From the NCBI RefSeq assembly GCF_004340945.1, contig NZ_SLYD01000002.1, forward strand, positions 558,001-622,000: 64,000 nt of DNA, written 5' to 3'. A model generated the notes under the pieces. That model saw only the letters and a program-made list of their open reading frames with translations. It was not told the origin of the DNA and searched no databases. A program made the translations under genes and the position numbers. Position 1 is the stretch's first letter, and each line of letters starts with the position of its first letter. The stretch comes from Sphingomonas sp. PP-F2F-A104-K0414 (GTDB lineage: Bacteria; Pseudomonadota; Alphaproteobacteria; Sphingomonadales; Sphingomonadaceae). Positions 1-8,325 of the stretch are shown here, piece after piece.

Positions 1-351
1 GCTACCACCGAAGCGCCTCCCGTCGAAGCAGCGGCTGAATATACGCCGGCCGTGTCGGCACGAAAGTCGCTGGCATCGAAGGATCACATCATCTCGATGA
101 TCGACGGCAAGTCCTACAAGACCTTGCGCCGTCATCTCGCGACGCACGGCATGACGCCGGCCGAGTACCGCGAACGCTATGGCCTGAAGCCCGACTATCC
201 GATGGTCGCCGAGAATTATTCGGAAAGCCGTCGTGCGATGGCGAAGAAGATCGGCCTGGGTCGCAAGCCGGGTGCGCGCAAGGCCGAAGCGGCGCCTGCC
301 CCCGCCGCGACCGCGCGCAAGCGCAAGACGGATACCGTCGCCGCCGAATAA
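1..351 (+). CDS. mucR: MucR/Ros-family transcriptional regulator (5' end outside the window)
   Basis: The frame is open from base 1, so the true start lies upstream and only about 116 codons are visible. The visible part carries the Ros/MucR core: DHIISMIDGKSYKTLRRHL, then MTPAEYRERYGL and DYPMVAENY, followed by a basic KKIGLGRKPG stretch and an Ala/Lys-rich tail. MucR proteins are small DNA-binding regulators that in alphaproteobacteria control exopolysaccharide, motility and cell-cycle genes. The zinc-binding Cys usually found before the DGK motif is replaced (ISMIDGK), while the RRHLATHG helix is kept. It converges on the flagellar motor genes and is separated from them by a strong terminator. 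Family assignment is firm; its targets are not shown by the sequence. Confidence 0.9.
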   Translation, partial: ATTEAPPVEAAAEYTPAVSARKSLASKDHIISMIDGKSYKTLRRHLATHGMTPAEYRERYGLKPDYPMVAENYSESRRAMAKKIGLGRKPGARKAEAAPAPAATARKRKTDTVAAE

Positions 352-375
352 GCGGCTGCACAGGGCGTAAAACGA

Positions 376-414
376 AAAGGGGACCGGTGCGCCAAGCACC
401 GGTCCCCTTTTTTT
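376..414 (+). terminator. Rho-independent terminator after mucR
   Basis: A 15-bp perfect stem (376-390 with 396-410) and a 5-base loop GCCAA are followed by a T tract. It lies 25 bases after the mucR stop. The A-run on the 5' side also allows it to work on the opposite strand for the convergent motB gene. Confidence 0.93.
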
Positions 415-444
415 GTCTGCGTCGATTTGTCGGGGGATACCGGC

Positions 445-1347
445 CTATTTGCCGAAGCGGCCCCGCCGGTAGAGCAACGTGATCGCGACGCGGCGGTTAC
501 GCGGATCGGCCGCATCCTTCACGATCAGGGGCTCCCGGTCGGCGACGCCTTCGATCCGTTCGAAGCGTGCTTCCGGGGTTCCGCCCAACAGCAACCGGCG
601 GCGGGTCGCCTCGGCACGCCCCGACGATAGCATCCAGTTGTTCATCGCGCGCGGATCGCCATACGGCACGCTGTCGGTATGGCCCCGGATCATGATCGGG
701 TTCTGCATGCCCTTGATCGACGTGGCGATCATCCCGATCAGGTCGCCCGCCTGCGGATCGAGCGCGGTCGTACCGAGCGCGAACATCGAATAATCCGCAT
801 CGTCGACCAGGTCGATCCGCATGCCGTCCTGCGTCGGAACGAAGCGGACGTGGCTCGCGAGCCGCGACAGCTTGGGCGACGCGGCGATCTGGCTCAGCAC
901 GCGCTTGCGCATCGAATCGAAGTTCTTGCGATCTTCGCTGGCGAGCGCCTGTCGGTTCTTGATCGTACCCTGCTCGCCGGTACCGGTGGACGCGCCGCCC
1001 TTGCCTGCATCGGGCACCGCGATCTGCGGCATGCTCGTCTGCCCAGCCTTCGGACCGATCTTGTTCTTGTCGAGAATAGACTCCCCGCCGAACAGCCCAC
1101 CGCCACCGATCCCGAGCGAGCGTGTATCGAGCAGCGTCGGCGCGAAGTAATCGGCGATACCCTTGCGCTGTTTCTCGGTGGTCGCGCCAAGGATCCACAG
1201 CAGCAAAAAGAACGCCATCATCGCGGTCACGAAATCGGCATAGGCGACCTTCCAGGCGCCGCCGTGATGGCCGCCATGTCCCTCGATATAGATCTTCTTG
1301 ACGATGATCTTGGGCGGCTGAATGTTGCCATGGGGTGCGCGGGCCAT
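445..1347 (-). CDS. motB: Flagellar stator protein MotB
   Basis: A 300-residue inner-membrane protein with one N-terminal membrane segment and a periplasmic OmpA-like domain. The segment AWKVAYADFVTAMMAFFLLL contains the proton-carrying Asp at residue 38, as in E. coli-type MotB. The C-terminal part has the peptidoglycan-binding pattern GHTDSVPYG...NNWMLSSGRA. Together with MotA it forms the ion-driven stator that turns the flagellar rotor. It lies 12 bases after motA on the same strand, so the two are almost certainly cotranscribed. A second, different stator pair lies at 11691-12898. Confidence 0.95.
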   Translation of the reverse strand: MARAPHGNIQPPKIIVKKIYIEGHGGHHGGAWKVAYADFVTAMMAFFLLLWILGATTEKQRKGIADYFAPTLLDTRSLGIGGGGLFGGESILDKNKIGPKAGQTSMPQIAVPDAGKGGASTGTGEQGTIKNRQALASEDRKNFDSMRKRVLSQIAASPKLSRLASHVRFVPTQDGMRIDLVDDADYSMFALGTTALDPQAGDLIGMIATSIKGMQNPIMIRGHTDSVPYGDPRAMNNWMLSSGRAEATRRRLLLGGTPEARFERIEGVADREPLIVKDAADPRNRRVAITLLYRRGRFGK

Positions 1348-1359
1348 ATCGATCGCGCC

Positions 1360-2223
1360 TTACTTGCCGCGAAGCCCGTCGAAGACTTCGGCGAAGCCCG
1401 GCTGGTTCTTGTGCGCGATGCCCGAGCGCGCGGCCTCGATCACCAGCGGCTGCGGATGGCCGTGGAGCGAGGCGATGATGATCTGCTTGACCACGCCGTA
1501 GATCGCCGCGTCGGCATCGAGCACCTGGCGCAGCCGGTTGGCAAGCGGCGCGACCATGCCATAGGCGAGCAACACGCCCATGAACGTGCCGACCAGCGCC
1601 GAGCCGATCATCGAGCCGAGGATCGACGGCGGCTTGTCGATCGACCCCATCGTCTTCACCACGCCCAGCACCGCGGCGACGATGCCGAGTGCGGGCAGCG
1701 CGTCGGCGAGGCTGGTCAGCGTGCCGTGCGCACTTTCTTCCTCGTGATGATGCGTCTTGATCGACTGGTCCATCACCTCCTCGACCGCGTGCACGTCGAG
1801 CGTACCCGACGACACCACGACCAAGCGCAGCGTGTCGGCGATCAGGTTGATGAGCGCATGATCCTTTAACAACTTGGGATATTCGGCGAACACCGCGGAA
1901 GACTGCGGGTCCTCGACATGCGGCTCGAGCGCGATCGGCCCGTCCATCCGCAGCATCTTCATCAGCTTGCTGACGAGGAAGATGACGTCGAGGTAATCCT
2001 GCTTCTTGTATTTCGGGCCCTTGAAGACCTTGCCGAGGCCGCCGCCAAGCGCCTTCAGTTCCTTGCCCGAATTGCCGATGATCAGGGCGCCCGCAGCGGC
2101 ACCGCCGATGATCAACATCTCGTGCGGGATCGCCTCCAGGACGGGACCGAGCGCGCCGCCGGTGAACGCGAACCCGCCGAACACCATGACGAGAAGGACG
2201 ACGATGCCGATGACCGGAAACAT
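1360..2223 (-). CDS. motA: Flagellar stator protein MotA
   Basis: A 287-residue protein of the E. coli-type MotA length class. It starts with a membrane segment (MFPVIGIVVLLVMVFGG), has a second one near residues 35-50 and a cytoplasmic domain. A paired C-terminal membrane region contains LPALGIVAAVLGVVKTMGS and GSALVGTFMGVLLAYGMVAP. MotA surrounds MotB, and its cytoplasmic loop pushes on FliG. A purine-rich AGAGG lies 13 bases before the ATG. The gene is followed at once by motB. No sigma-54 promoter was found in the 122 bases upstream. Confidence 0.95.
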   Translation of the reverse strand: MFPVIGIVVLLVMVFGGFAFTGGALGPVLEAIPHEMLIIGGAAAGALIIGNSGKELKALGGGLGKVFKGPKYKKQDYLDVIFLVSKLMKMLRMDGPIALEPHVEDPQSSAVFAEYPKLLKDHALINLIADTLRLVVVSSGTLDVHAVEEVMDQSIKTHHHEEESAHGTLTSLADALPALGIVAAVLGVVKTMGSIDKPPSILGSMIGSALVGTFMGVLLAYGMVAPLANRLRQVLDADAAIYGVVKQIIIASLHGHPQPLVIEAARSGIAHKNQPGFAEVFDGLRGK

Positions 2224-2345
2224 GCTGCTGGAAAATCCCTCTGGGTCGACGACGGTTAATGCGTAGCCAGAGAATTAACCGGATTTCGTAGCCAACCCGT
2301 TACCGCGGCGCGGCGCACGGCAAAAAAACTCCCGGTCGCCACGGC

Positions 2346-3266
2346 TCAGCGCAAATAGTCGAACAGCGATAGCGCCGACAGCTTCGAGAAACTCGCCTGT
2401 GTCGCGGACAGGACCGTCATGGTCTTTTGCAACTCGACGACCGCACTGGTGATGTCGGTATCCTCGAGGCCCGACCGGGTCGCCTCGCGGTCGGTGCCGA
2501 CGTCCTTCAGCCGCGACGTCTCGAGATCGACCCGTGCCGCACGCGCGCCGAGCGACGCCTGGACGCTGGTCACCTGATCCGATGCCGCACTGATGTCGGC
2601 CAGCGAACCGTCGAGCGATACCGGCTTAAAATCATCCGACTGCAACGCGGTCGCGATCGCCGACAGCATCGCCAGCGTGTTGGTGCCGCCCTCGATGCTG
2701 CCATCGGCCTTGGTCGTGCCACCGACCGTAAAGATCCGTGCCGCGGTCTCGTTGGCCTGGACGCTTTGGCCATCGCCGATCGGGATGCCCGATACCGGCT
2801 TCGCCGCCAACGCGAAGCTACCGTCGGCGGCGACCGCGGCGGCGCCGTCTCCACCACCGAACAGGGCTTGGCCGCGCGCGTCCTTGGTATTGGCAATCGC
2901 CGTAAGCGAGGCGACGATTCCGGCAACCTGTTCGCCGATCGCCTTGCGGTCGACGGCATTGAGCGTCCCGTTCTTCGCCTGGGTCACGAGCGTCACCGCA
3001 CTCTGCAGCTGATCGGTCATCGCGCTGAGGCTGGTATCGCCTTGTTTGAGCACCGATTCGGCGGTGCCGAGATTGGCCGTATAGACCTTGTCGTTCGCGG
3101 TATCGCGCGCGAGCCCCTGCAACCGTTGATAGGCAACACTGTCCTGCGACGGCGCGAAGAATCGCTTGGTCGTCGAGATCTGCGTCTGGAGCGAATCGGC
3201 CTTCGCCGAGAGCGACGTCATCGCGGTCGCGGAACGATCATAGAAAAGGCTGGTGGCGATTTGCAT
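2346..3266 (-). CDS. flgL: Flagellar hook-filament junction protein FlgL
   Basis: A 306-residue flagellin-like axial protein. The N-terminus (IATSLFYDRSATAMTSLSAK) and the C-terminal helix (TAVVELQKTMTVLSATQASF) are the flagellin-type coiled-coil ends; the central region is low-complexity and variable, as usual for FlgL. It is the last gene of the rod/hook operon, five bases after flgK. FlgL is exported by the flagellar type III system and joins FlgK to the filament. In the 78 bases downstream there is a 7-T tract but no clear hairpin. Confidence 0.92.
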   Translation of the reverse strand: MQIATSLFYDRSATAMTSLSAKADSLQTQISTTKRFFAPSQDSVAYQRLQGLARDTANDKVYTANLGTAESVLKQGDTSLSAMTDQLQSAVTLVTQAKNGTLNAVDRKAIGEQVAGIVASLTAIANTKDARGQALFGGGDGAAAVAADGSFALAAKPVSGIPIGDGQSVQANETAARIFTVGGTTKADGSIEGGTNTLAMLSAIATALQSDDFKPVSLDGSLADISAASDQVTSVQASLGARAARVDLETSRLKDVGTDREATRSGLEDTDITSAVVELQKTMTVLSATQASFSKLSALSLFDYLR

Positions 3267-3271
3267 GGGCG

Positions 3272-4618
3272 TTACCGGATCTCGAGGATGGTCTGGAACG
3301 TGTCGCGTGCGGTCTGAATGACCCGGCTCGATGCCTGATAGGCCTGCTGGAAGCGGAGCAGGTCGACCGCTTCGCTATCAAGATCGACCCCGGACGCCGC
3401 CGCCAGCGAGCTGACCGCACCATCGCGGATCGCGCTCTGCGCATCGGCAACCGTCTTGCGCTGCTCCAATGAGGCAGCGTTACCGGCAATGAGGTTGGTC
3501 GTCCGCGTCTCAAACCCGCCGCTGCCGCGCACTGCCTGCAACGCCGACAGGTTCGATGCATCGCGGATGCTGCCGTTCGCGCTCGCCGCGGCAATACCGC
3601 GCGGATCGGTCATCGTGACGGATATATCGGTCGGCGTGGCACCCGTCGTGAACAACGCGGCCCCGGCCTTGCCGTCGAGGTCCCGCCCCTGCATCTGCAC
3701 GGCGTTGACCTGCGCGGTGAAATCGCTGGCGATCGCGTTCAAACCCTCGCGCGCCGACGCGATCCGTTGCGCCCCATCGGCGAACCCGGCCAGCGTCCCG
3801 CCCGATGGCGACAAGGCCGAGGTGGCGCCGGCACGAGTCACCGCGAACTGCACCGCGCCCTCGTCGTTGCGGGCGAACGATACCTGGCCGCTATCGGTGC
3901 CGACGACGAACACCGACCCCGCCGCGCCGCCGAGACGCACGGTGGCGCGTCCGAGATCGTCGAACGCGGTGTTGACGTCGGTGAGCGTGCTCATCTGTTC
4001 GAGCACCTGATCGCGCTGATCGGCAAGCTGCGCCGCACTCGACGAACCAGGCTGAGTCCGGGCGAGGCCGTCGTTGATCTTGGCCAGCGCGGTTCCAAGC
4101 GAATTGAGCGACTGGACCGCCTGCGATGCCGATGCATCAAGTTCGGTCGCCGCGGTATCGAGCGCCTTGCCGGTGGTGGCGAAGGCGGCCGCGACCGTGC
4201 TGGCGGATTCGAGCATGACCGCGCGCGCCGGAACCGATGTGGGGTCGGCGGACAGCGCCTGCGCCGCGCCGAAGAAACTGGTGAGCCGGTCGCCCAGCTT
4301 GTTGTCGCCGAGCGACGTTTCGATCCGACCCATCCAGGCGACGCTGGTTTCGGTCTTGGCGAGATCGGTACCGGCGCTGCGCACCGCCTGCGACCGATAG
4401 GCATCGGCGCTCCGCGCAATGCCCGTGACCGTCACGCCGCTGCCGATCGAGGATGTGCGCGCGTTGATCCCGCCGCTGATCGATCCGACTTCGCCAAGCG
4501 TGGTCGTACGCCGGGTGTAGCCCGCCGTGCCCGTGTTGGCGATGTTCTCCGACACCGTCGACAGCGCGGTCTGATACGCACGCACGCCCGAAGCGCCGAT
4601 CGAAAGGAGATCGCTCAT
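3272..4618 (-). CDS. flgK: Flagellar hook-associated protein FlgK
   Basis: A 448-residue axial protein. The N-terminus contains the rod/hook motif STVSENIANTGTAGYTRRT, in which the usual N of SxNIAN is conserved. The C-terminus (DSEAVDLLRFQQAYQASSRV) is the matching terminal helix of FlgK. FlgK forms the first junction between the hook and the filament. It overlaps the flgJ stop by 4 bases (ATGA), which supports this start and translational coupling. Confidence 0.94.
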   Translation of the reverse strand: MSDLLSIGASGVRAYQTALSTVSENIANTGTAGYTRRTTTLGEVGSISGGINARTSSIGSGVTVTGIARSADAYRSQAVRSAGTDLAKTETSVAWMGRIETSLGDNKLGDRLTSFFGAAQALSADPTSVPARAVMLESASTVAAAFATTGKALDTAATELDASASQAVQSLNSLGTALAKINDGLARTQPGSSSAAQLADQRDQVLEQMSTLTDVNTAFDDLGRATVRLGGAAGSVFVVGTDSGQVSFARNDEGAVQFAVTRAGATSALSPSGGTLAGFADGAQRIASAREGLNAIASDFTAQVNAVQMQGRDLDGKAGAALFTTGATPTDISVTMTDPRGIAAASANGSIRDASNLSALQAVRGSGGFETRTTNLIAGNAASLEQRKTVADAQSAIRDGAVSSLAAASGVDLDSEAVDLLRFQQAYQASSRVIQTARDTFQTILEIR

Positions 4619-4953
4619 GGCGGTGAGTCTGTCGCGGTCGGGTTAATATCGGATTGAGATTTGGCGAGAAAGTCCGTCATCGCCTTGCCGATGCCGAGCG
4701 GCGTGTGCTCGGCCATCGCCTTTGCGGTCAGCCCATCCTGCATGTCGGTGAAGGTATCGATCGCCTTCGAATCGAACAGCGGGTCGCTGAGTTTCGCCTG
4801 GCGCATGCTCTTCAGCATCATGCCCGTGAAAACCGCCTCGAACTTCTGGCCGGCCTTGTCGAGATTGTCCTTCGACTTGAGCCGGCTTGTATCGGTCGAG
4901 ATCCCGGTGGTGGCGCCCGCAGTCGGCGTCGTAGGGGTGGAGATCACGCTCAC
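4615..4953 (-). CDS. flgJ: Rod-binding domain protein FlgJ, short form without muramidase
   Basis: A 112-residue protein that matches only the N-terminal rod-binding half of enterobacterial FlgJ: KFEAVFTGMMLKSMRQAKL, then FTDMQDGLTAKAMAEHTPLG. The peptidoglycan hydrolase half is absent, as in many alphaproteobacteria. A separate lytic transglycosylase at 14322-15167 is the likely replacement. The start is a GTG that overlaps the flgI stop (GTGA), so translation is probably coupled to flgI. Confidence 0.9.
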   Translation of the reverse strand: MSVISTPTTPTAGATTGISTDTSRLKSKDNLDKAGQKFEAVFTGMMLKSMRQAKLSDPLFDSKAIDTFTDMQDGLTAKAMAEHTPLGIGKAMTDFLAKSQSDINPTATDSPP

Positions 4954-6041
4954 AGGACGATCAACTCGGCCTTGAGCGCGCCAGCTTCCTTCAGCGCCTC
5001 GAGGATCGCGACCAGATCGGCCGGCGAGGCGCCGATCGCGTTGACCGCCTTGACGATGTCGGCAAGCTTGGGGCCGGGTGCGAGCAGGAACATCGGGCGA
5101 CGCTCTTCCTCCACCGCGACCGCGCTGTTCGGCGTGACGACGGTCTGGCCGCCACTGAACGGTGCGGGCTGGCTGACCTGCGGCTTCTCGTCGATCCGCA
5201 CCGTCATCTTGCCGTGCGTGATCGCCGCCGGACCGACCCGGACCGCCGAATTGATGACCACGGTGCCGGTGCGCGCGTTGACGATCACCTTGGCCGATGG
5301 TTCGGCGGAGACGACGTCGAGATTCTCGATCGTCGACATCAGCGTGGCCCGGATGTCGGCACCGATCGGTGCACGGACCGCGACCGAGACCGCGTCGATC
5401 GCCTGCGCGCTGCCGAAGCCGAGCTTGGAATTGATCGCGCCGGCAACGTTCTGCGCAGTCGTGAAATCGGCACGTGCGAGGTTGAAGGTGAGCGTCGGCG
5501 CGCTGTCGAACCCGGTGGCGACCGCACGTTCGACCGTGGCGCCCTCGGGGATGCGGCCAGTCGAGGGCACGTTGACGACGATCTTCGACCCGTCCGCGCC
5601 TTCCGCACCGAGCCCGCCGACCGCGAGGTTGCCCTGCGCCATCGCGTAGATCTGGTTATCCGCACCGAGCAGCGGGGTCATGATCAGGCTACCGCCGCGG
5701 AGCGACTTGGCCTTGCCCATCGATGCGACGGTGATGTCGAGGCGCTGGCCGGGCTTGGCGAATGGCGGGAGTTCGGCGGTGATCATGACGACCGCCGCGT
5801 TCTTCATGCCAGGGTTCGCAGATGGCGGTAGTTGCAGGCCAAAGCGCGACGCGACGGCCTTTAGCGACTGCACGGTGTATTCGAGATTGTCGTCGCCCGT
5901 GCCTGGCAGGCCGACGACGATGCCGTAGCCGGTCAGCTGGTTCGAACGAATACCCTGGAACCCGCCAAGGTCCTTGATCCGGTCGGCCGAGGCCGGCGCG
6001 GCGATCAGGAGCGCGGCGAAAAGGGCGAGCAGGAAGCGCAT
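4950..6041 (-). CDS. flgI: Flagellar P-ring protein FlgI
   Basis: The start is placed at the ATG of a clear signal peptide, MRFLLALFAALLIAAPASA, giving 363 residues. The mature protein begins DRIKDLGGFQGIRSNQLTGY and has the family features GLPGTGDDN, MGKAKSLRGGSL and a conserved C-terminal ADIVKAVNAIGASPADLVAI. FlgI forms the periplasmic P ring around the rod and needs FlgA for assembly (gene at 12895). An in-frame upstream extension of 47 codons overlaps flgH and has no coding character; it was rejected. Confidence 0.95.
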   Translation of the reverse strand: MRFLLALFAALLIAAPASADRIKDLGGFQGIRSNQLTGYGIVVGLPGTGDDNLEYTVQSLKAVASRFGLQLPPSANPGMKNAAVVMITAELPPFAKPGQRLDITVASMGKAKSLRGGSLIMTPLLGADNQIYAMAQGNLAVGGLGAEGADGSKIVVNVPSTGRIPEGATVERAVATGFDSAPTLTFNLARADFTTAQNVAGAINSKLGFGSAQAIDAVSVAVRAPIGADIRATLMSTIENLDVVSAEPSAKVIVNARTGTVVINSAVRVGPAAITHGKMTVRIDEKPQVSQPAPFSGGQTVVTPNSAVAVEEERRPMFLLAPGPKLADIVKAVNAIGASPADLVAILEALKEAGALKAELIVL

Positions 6042-6051
6042 GGTCACGGCC

Positions 6052-6741
6052 TTAGAATGGGCTGACGACGGAGAAGAAGCGGCCGAGCCACCCCTGGCGG
6101 CCGGCGCGGGCGACGTCGCCCTTGCCGGTGTACGAGATCTGCGCATCGGCGACGCGGGTCGACAGCACGCGGTTGTTCGCATCGACGTCGGCGGTGCGGA
6201 CGAGGCCCTTGATCTTCAGGAACTCGTCGCCGCGGTTGAGCGTGACGCGCTTCTGGCCCTGCACCAGCATCGTGCCGTTCGGATAGACCTCGGCGACCGT
6301 CACGCTGACTTCGCCCGACAGCGAGTTCGCCTGGTCCGCGGCGCCGGTGCCATTGAAGCTGCGCCCGCCGCTGATCGTCGCATCGGTCTTACTGAACAGA
6401 TTGAGCGCGCCGGTGGTCGGCGGTGTGATGCTGCCCGAGCCATTGCTGTCGAGCTTCGAGCCCGACGACTTCGACGCGGCGGTCCGCTCGACCAGCACGA
6501 TCGTCAGCGGATCGCCGACTTTGCGCGCGCGCCAGCCTTCGTACAGCGCGGCATAGCCGTCCTGCGCCTGGAAGATCGATCCGGTCGCGACGACCGGCAC
6601 CGGCTGGACCGGCAAGGGCCGTGCCACCGAAAAATCCTCGGGCGGAGCCTTTTTGCCGAACAGGCTGGCGTCCACCGGGGAGGCACCAAGTCCGGCGATG
6701 ACGAGCGTGCCGACCAGCACGACGATTTGAGCGTTGCGCAT
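6052..6741 (-). CDS. flgH: Flagellar L-ring protein FlgH
   Basis: A 229-residue protein with the FlgH core: YEGWRARKVGDPLTIVLVE, then SGEVSVTVAEVYPNGTMLV, QGQKRVTLNRGDEFLKIKG and RTADVDANNRVLSTRVADA. FlgH forms the outer-membrane L ring. The N-terminus is a signal sequence, but there is no cysteine anywhere in the protein, so the lipobox normal for FlgH is missing. A GTG one codon upstream (6744) is an equally possible start. The gene sits 5 bases after flgG and 10 before flgI. Confidence 0.94.
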   Translation of the reverse strand: MRNAQIVVLVGTLVIAGLGASPVDASLFGKKAPPEDFSVARPLPVQPVPVVATGSIFQAQDGYAALYEGWRARKVGDPLTIVLVERTAASKSSGSKLDSNGSGSITPPTTGALNLFSKTDATISGGRSFNGTGAADQANSLSGEVSVTVAEVYPNGTMLVQGQKRVTLNRGDEFLKIKGLVRTADVDANNRVLSTRVADAQISYTGKGDVARAGRQGWLGRFFSVVSPF

Positions 6742-6746
6742 CACGA

Positions 6747-7535
6747 TCAGATGTTCTGGTTGATGTATTTGAGCATGTCGTCGGTCGCCGAGATCATCTT
6801 CGAATTAACCTCGTACGCGCGTTGTGTCTCGATCATGTCGACGAGCTCCTCGACGACGTTGACGTTCGACGCCTCGAGCATCCCCTGCTTGATATTGCCG
6901 CGACCGTCCTGCCCTGCGACGCCGACATTAGCCGCGCCGCTGGCAGCGGTCTCGACGAGGTAATTATCGCCGGTCGCTTGCAGGCCTGCGCCGTTGGGGA
7001 AGTTCGCGACCTGGATCTGGCCGAGCTGCGATGCTTCGGTCTGGCCGGGGATGGTCGCCGACACGGTCCCGTCGGAGCCTATCGTAATCGCGGTCGTACC
7101 CTCGGGCACGGTGATTCCGGGCTGCACCTGATAGCCTTCGCTGGTGACCAGCAAGCCCTCGGCCGAACGCGAGAAATTACCCGAACGCGTATAGCCGAGC
7201 GTACCGCCGGGCATCTGCACCTGGAAATAGCCATCGCCGTCGAGCGCGAGATCGAGGCTGTTGCCGGTCGTCTGCATCGCGCCCTGCGTATCGACGCGCG
7301 CGGTGCCCTGGATCTTGACGCCGGTGCCGAGATTGAGCCCGGTCGCATATTTGGTCTCGGACGTGCTCTGCGCACCCGGCGTCGTGACGGTCTGGTACGC
7401 GAGCGTCTCGAACGCCGCGCGGTCCTTCTTGAAGCCGGTGGTGTTCACGTTGGCGAGGTTGTTCGAGATGACGCGCATGCGCATGTCCTGGGCGTCGAGC
7501 CCGGTGCGCGCGATATGCATGGCTGCGGATGACAT
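6747..7535 (-). CDS. flgG: Flagellar distal rod protein FlgG
   Basis: A 262-residue protein of normal FlgG length. The N-terminal rod motif VISNNLANVNTTGFKKDRA and the C-terminal VEELVDMIETQRAYEVNSK are both family signatures. The central region carries LDLALDGDGYFQVQMPGG. FlgG builds the distal rod, passing through the P and L rings encoded just downstream. It is separated from flgF by 13 bases. Confidence 0.96.
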   Translation of the reverse strand: MSSAAMHIARTGLDAQDMRMRVISNNLANVNTTGFKKDRAAFETLAYQTVTTPGAQSTSETKYATGLNLGTGVKIQGTARVDTQGAMQTTGNSLDLALDGDGYFQVQMPGGTLGYTRSGNFSRSAEGLLVTSEGYQVQPGITVPEGTTAITIGSDGTVSATIPGQTEASQLGQIQVANFPNGAGLQATGDNYLVETAASGAANVGVAGQDGRGNIKQGMLEASNVNVVEELVDMIETQRAYEVNSKMISATDDMLKYINQNI

Positions 7536-7548
7536 TCGTCGGTTCCTT

Positions 7549-8301
7549 CTAGCTCGGCAGGCGCATCAGCGATGCACCGCTCTCATCCATGTCCTTGGCG
7601 TTCTTCATCATGTTCGCCTGGACTTCGTAGCTGCGCTGGTTCTCGATCATGTCGACCAGCGCCTGAGTCATGTTGACGTTCGATCCCTCGATCGCGCCGC
7701 CCAGCACTTTCGCGTCGAGATCCTCGGGCAGCGTCCCCCCGCCCTTCACGCGCAGCAGGTTGTCGAGGCCCTTGACCGTGTCCGACCCCTTGGTGTCGGC
7801 GAGCTTGAGCTTGTCGATTACCTGAGGGTTCTTCGCGTCGCCCCCCTGCGGCACGATCGAGATCGTCCCGTCGCCGGCGATCGTCAGCGACTGATAGGGT
7901 GGCAGCGTGATCGGCCCCCCCGAGCCGATCACCGGGTGCCCGTCGCCGGTCTGCAGCACGCCCGATGGCGCGACCTCCAGATCGCCGCGGCGGGTGTACG
8001 CCTCCGAGCCGTCCGACGCCTGCACCGCAAGCCAAGCCGTGGTGCCGGTGATCGCAACGTCGAGCGGACGCCCGGTCAGCTGGATCGCACCGGGTGCGCG
8101 GTCCGCGTCGGTCACCTCTTCCGAGGTCGGCGCGCGTGCCTCGATCGTGCTGCCGTCGCCCTTCAGGTTGAGCCGGTCGAACACCACGCGATCGGCGCGA
8201 AATCCGGTGGTCGACGCGTTCGCCATGTTGTTGGCGATCGCTGCCTGCGCCGCCATGTGCGCGCGCAGGCCCGTCGCCGCGGTGTAGACCAGCTTATCCA
8301 T
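7549..8301 (-). CDS. flgF: Flagellar proximal rod protein FlgF
   Basis: A 250-residue FlgG-like rod protein. The N-terminal motif is AIANNMANASTTGFRADRV, the middle contains PLDVAITGTTAWLAVQASDG, and the C-terminus has TQALVDMIENQRSYEVQAN. The order flgE-flgF-flgG and the shorter length separate it from FlgG. It acts in the rod, exported through the flagellar type III apparatus. Confidence 0.94.
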   Translation of the reverse strand: MDKLVYTAATGLRAHMAAQAAIANNMANASTTGFRADRVVFDRLNLKGDGSTIEARAPTSEEVTDADRAPGAIQLTGRPLDVAITGTTAWLAVQASDGSEAYTRRGDLEVAPSGVLQTGDGHPVIGSGGPITLPPYQSLTIAGDGTISIVPQGGDAKNPQVIDKLKLADTKGSDTVKGLDNLLRVKGGGTLPEDLDAKVLGGAIEGSNVNMTQALVDMIENQRSYEVQANMMKNAKDMDESGASLMRLPS

Positions 8302-8325
8302 TCAGGGTCCCCTGCGCGCGCTTGC

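Noticed and set aside
2322..2345. T tract after flgL (minus strand) as a terminator
   Set aside because: Seven T are present but I see no stable hairpin directly before them.
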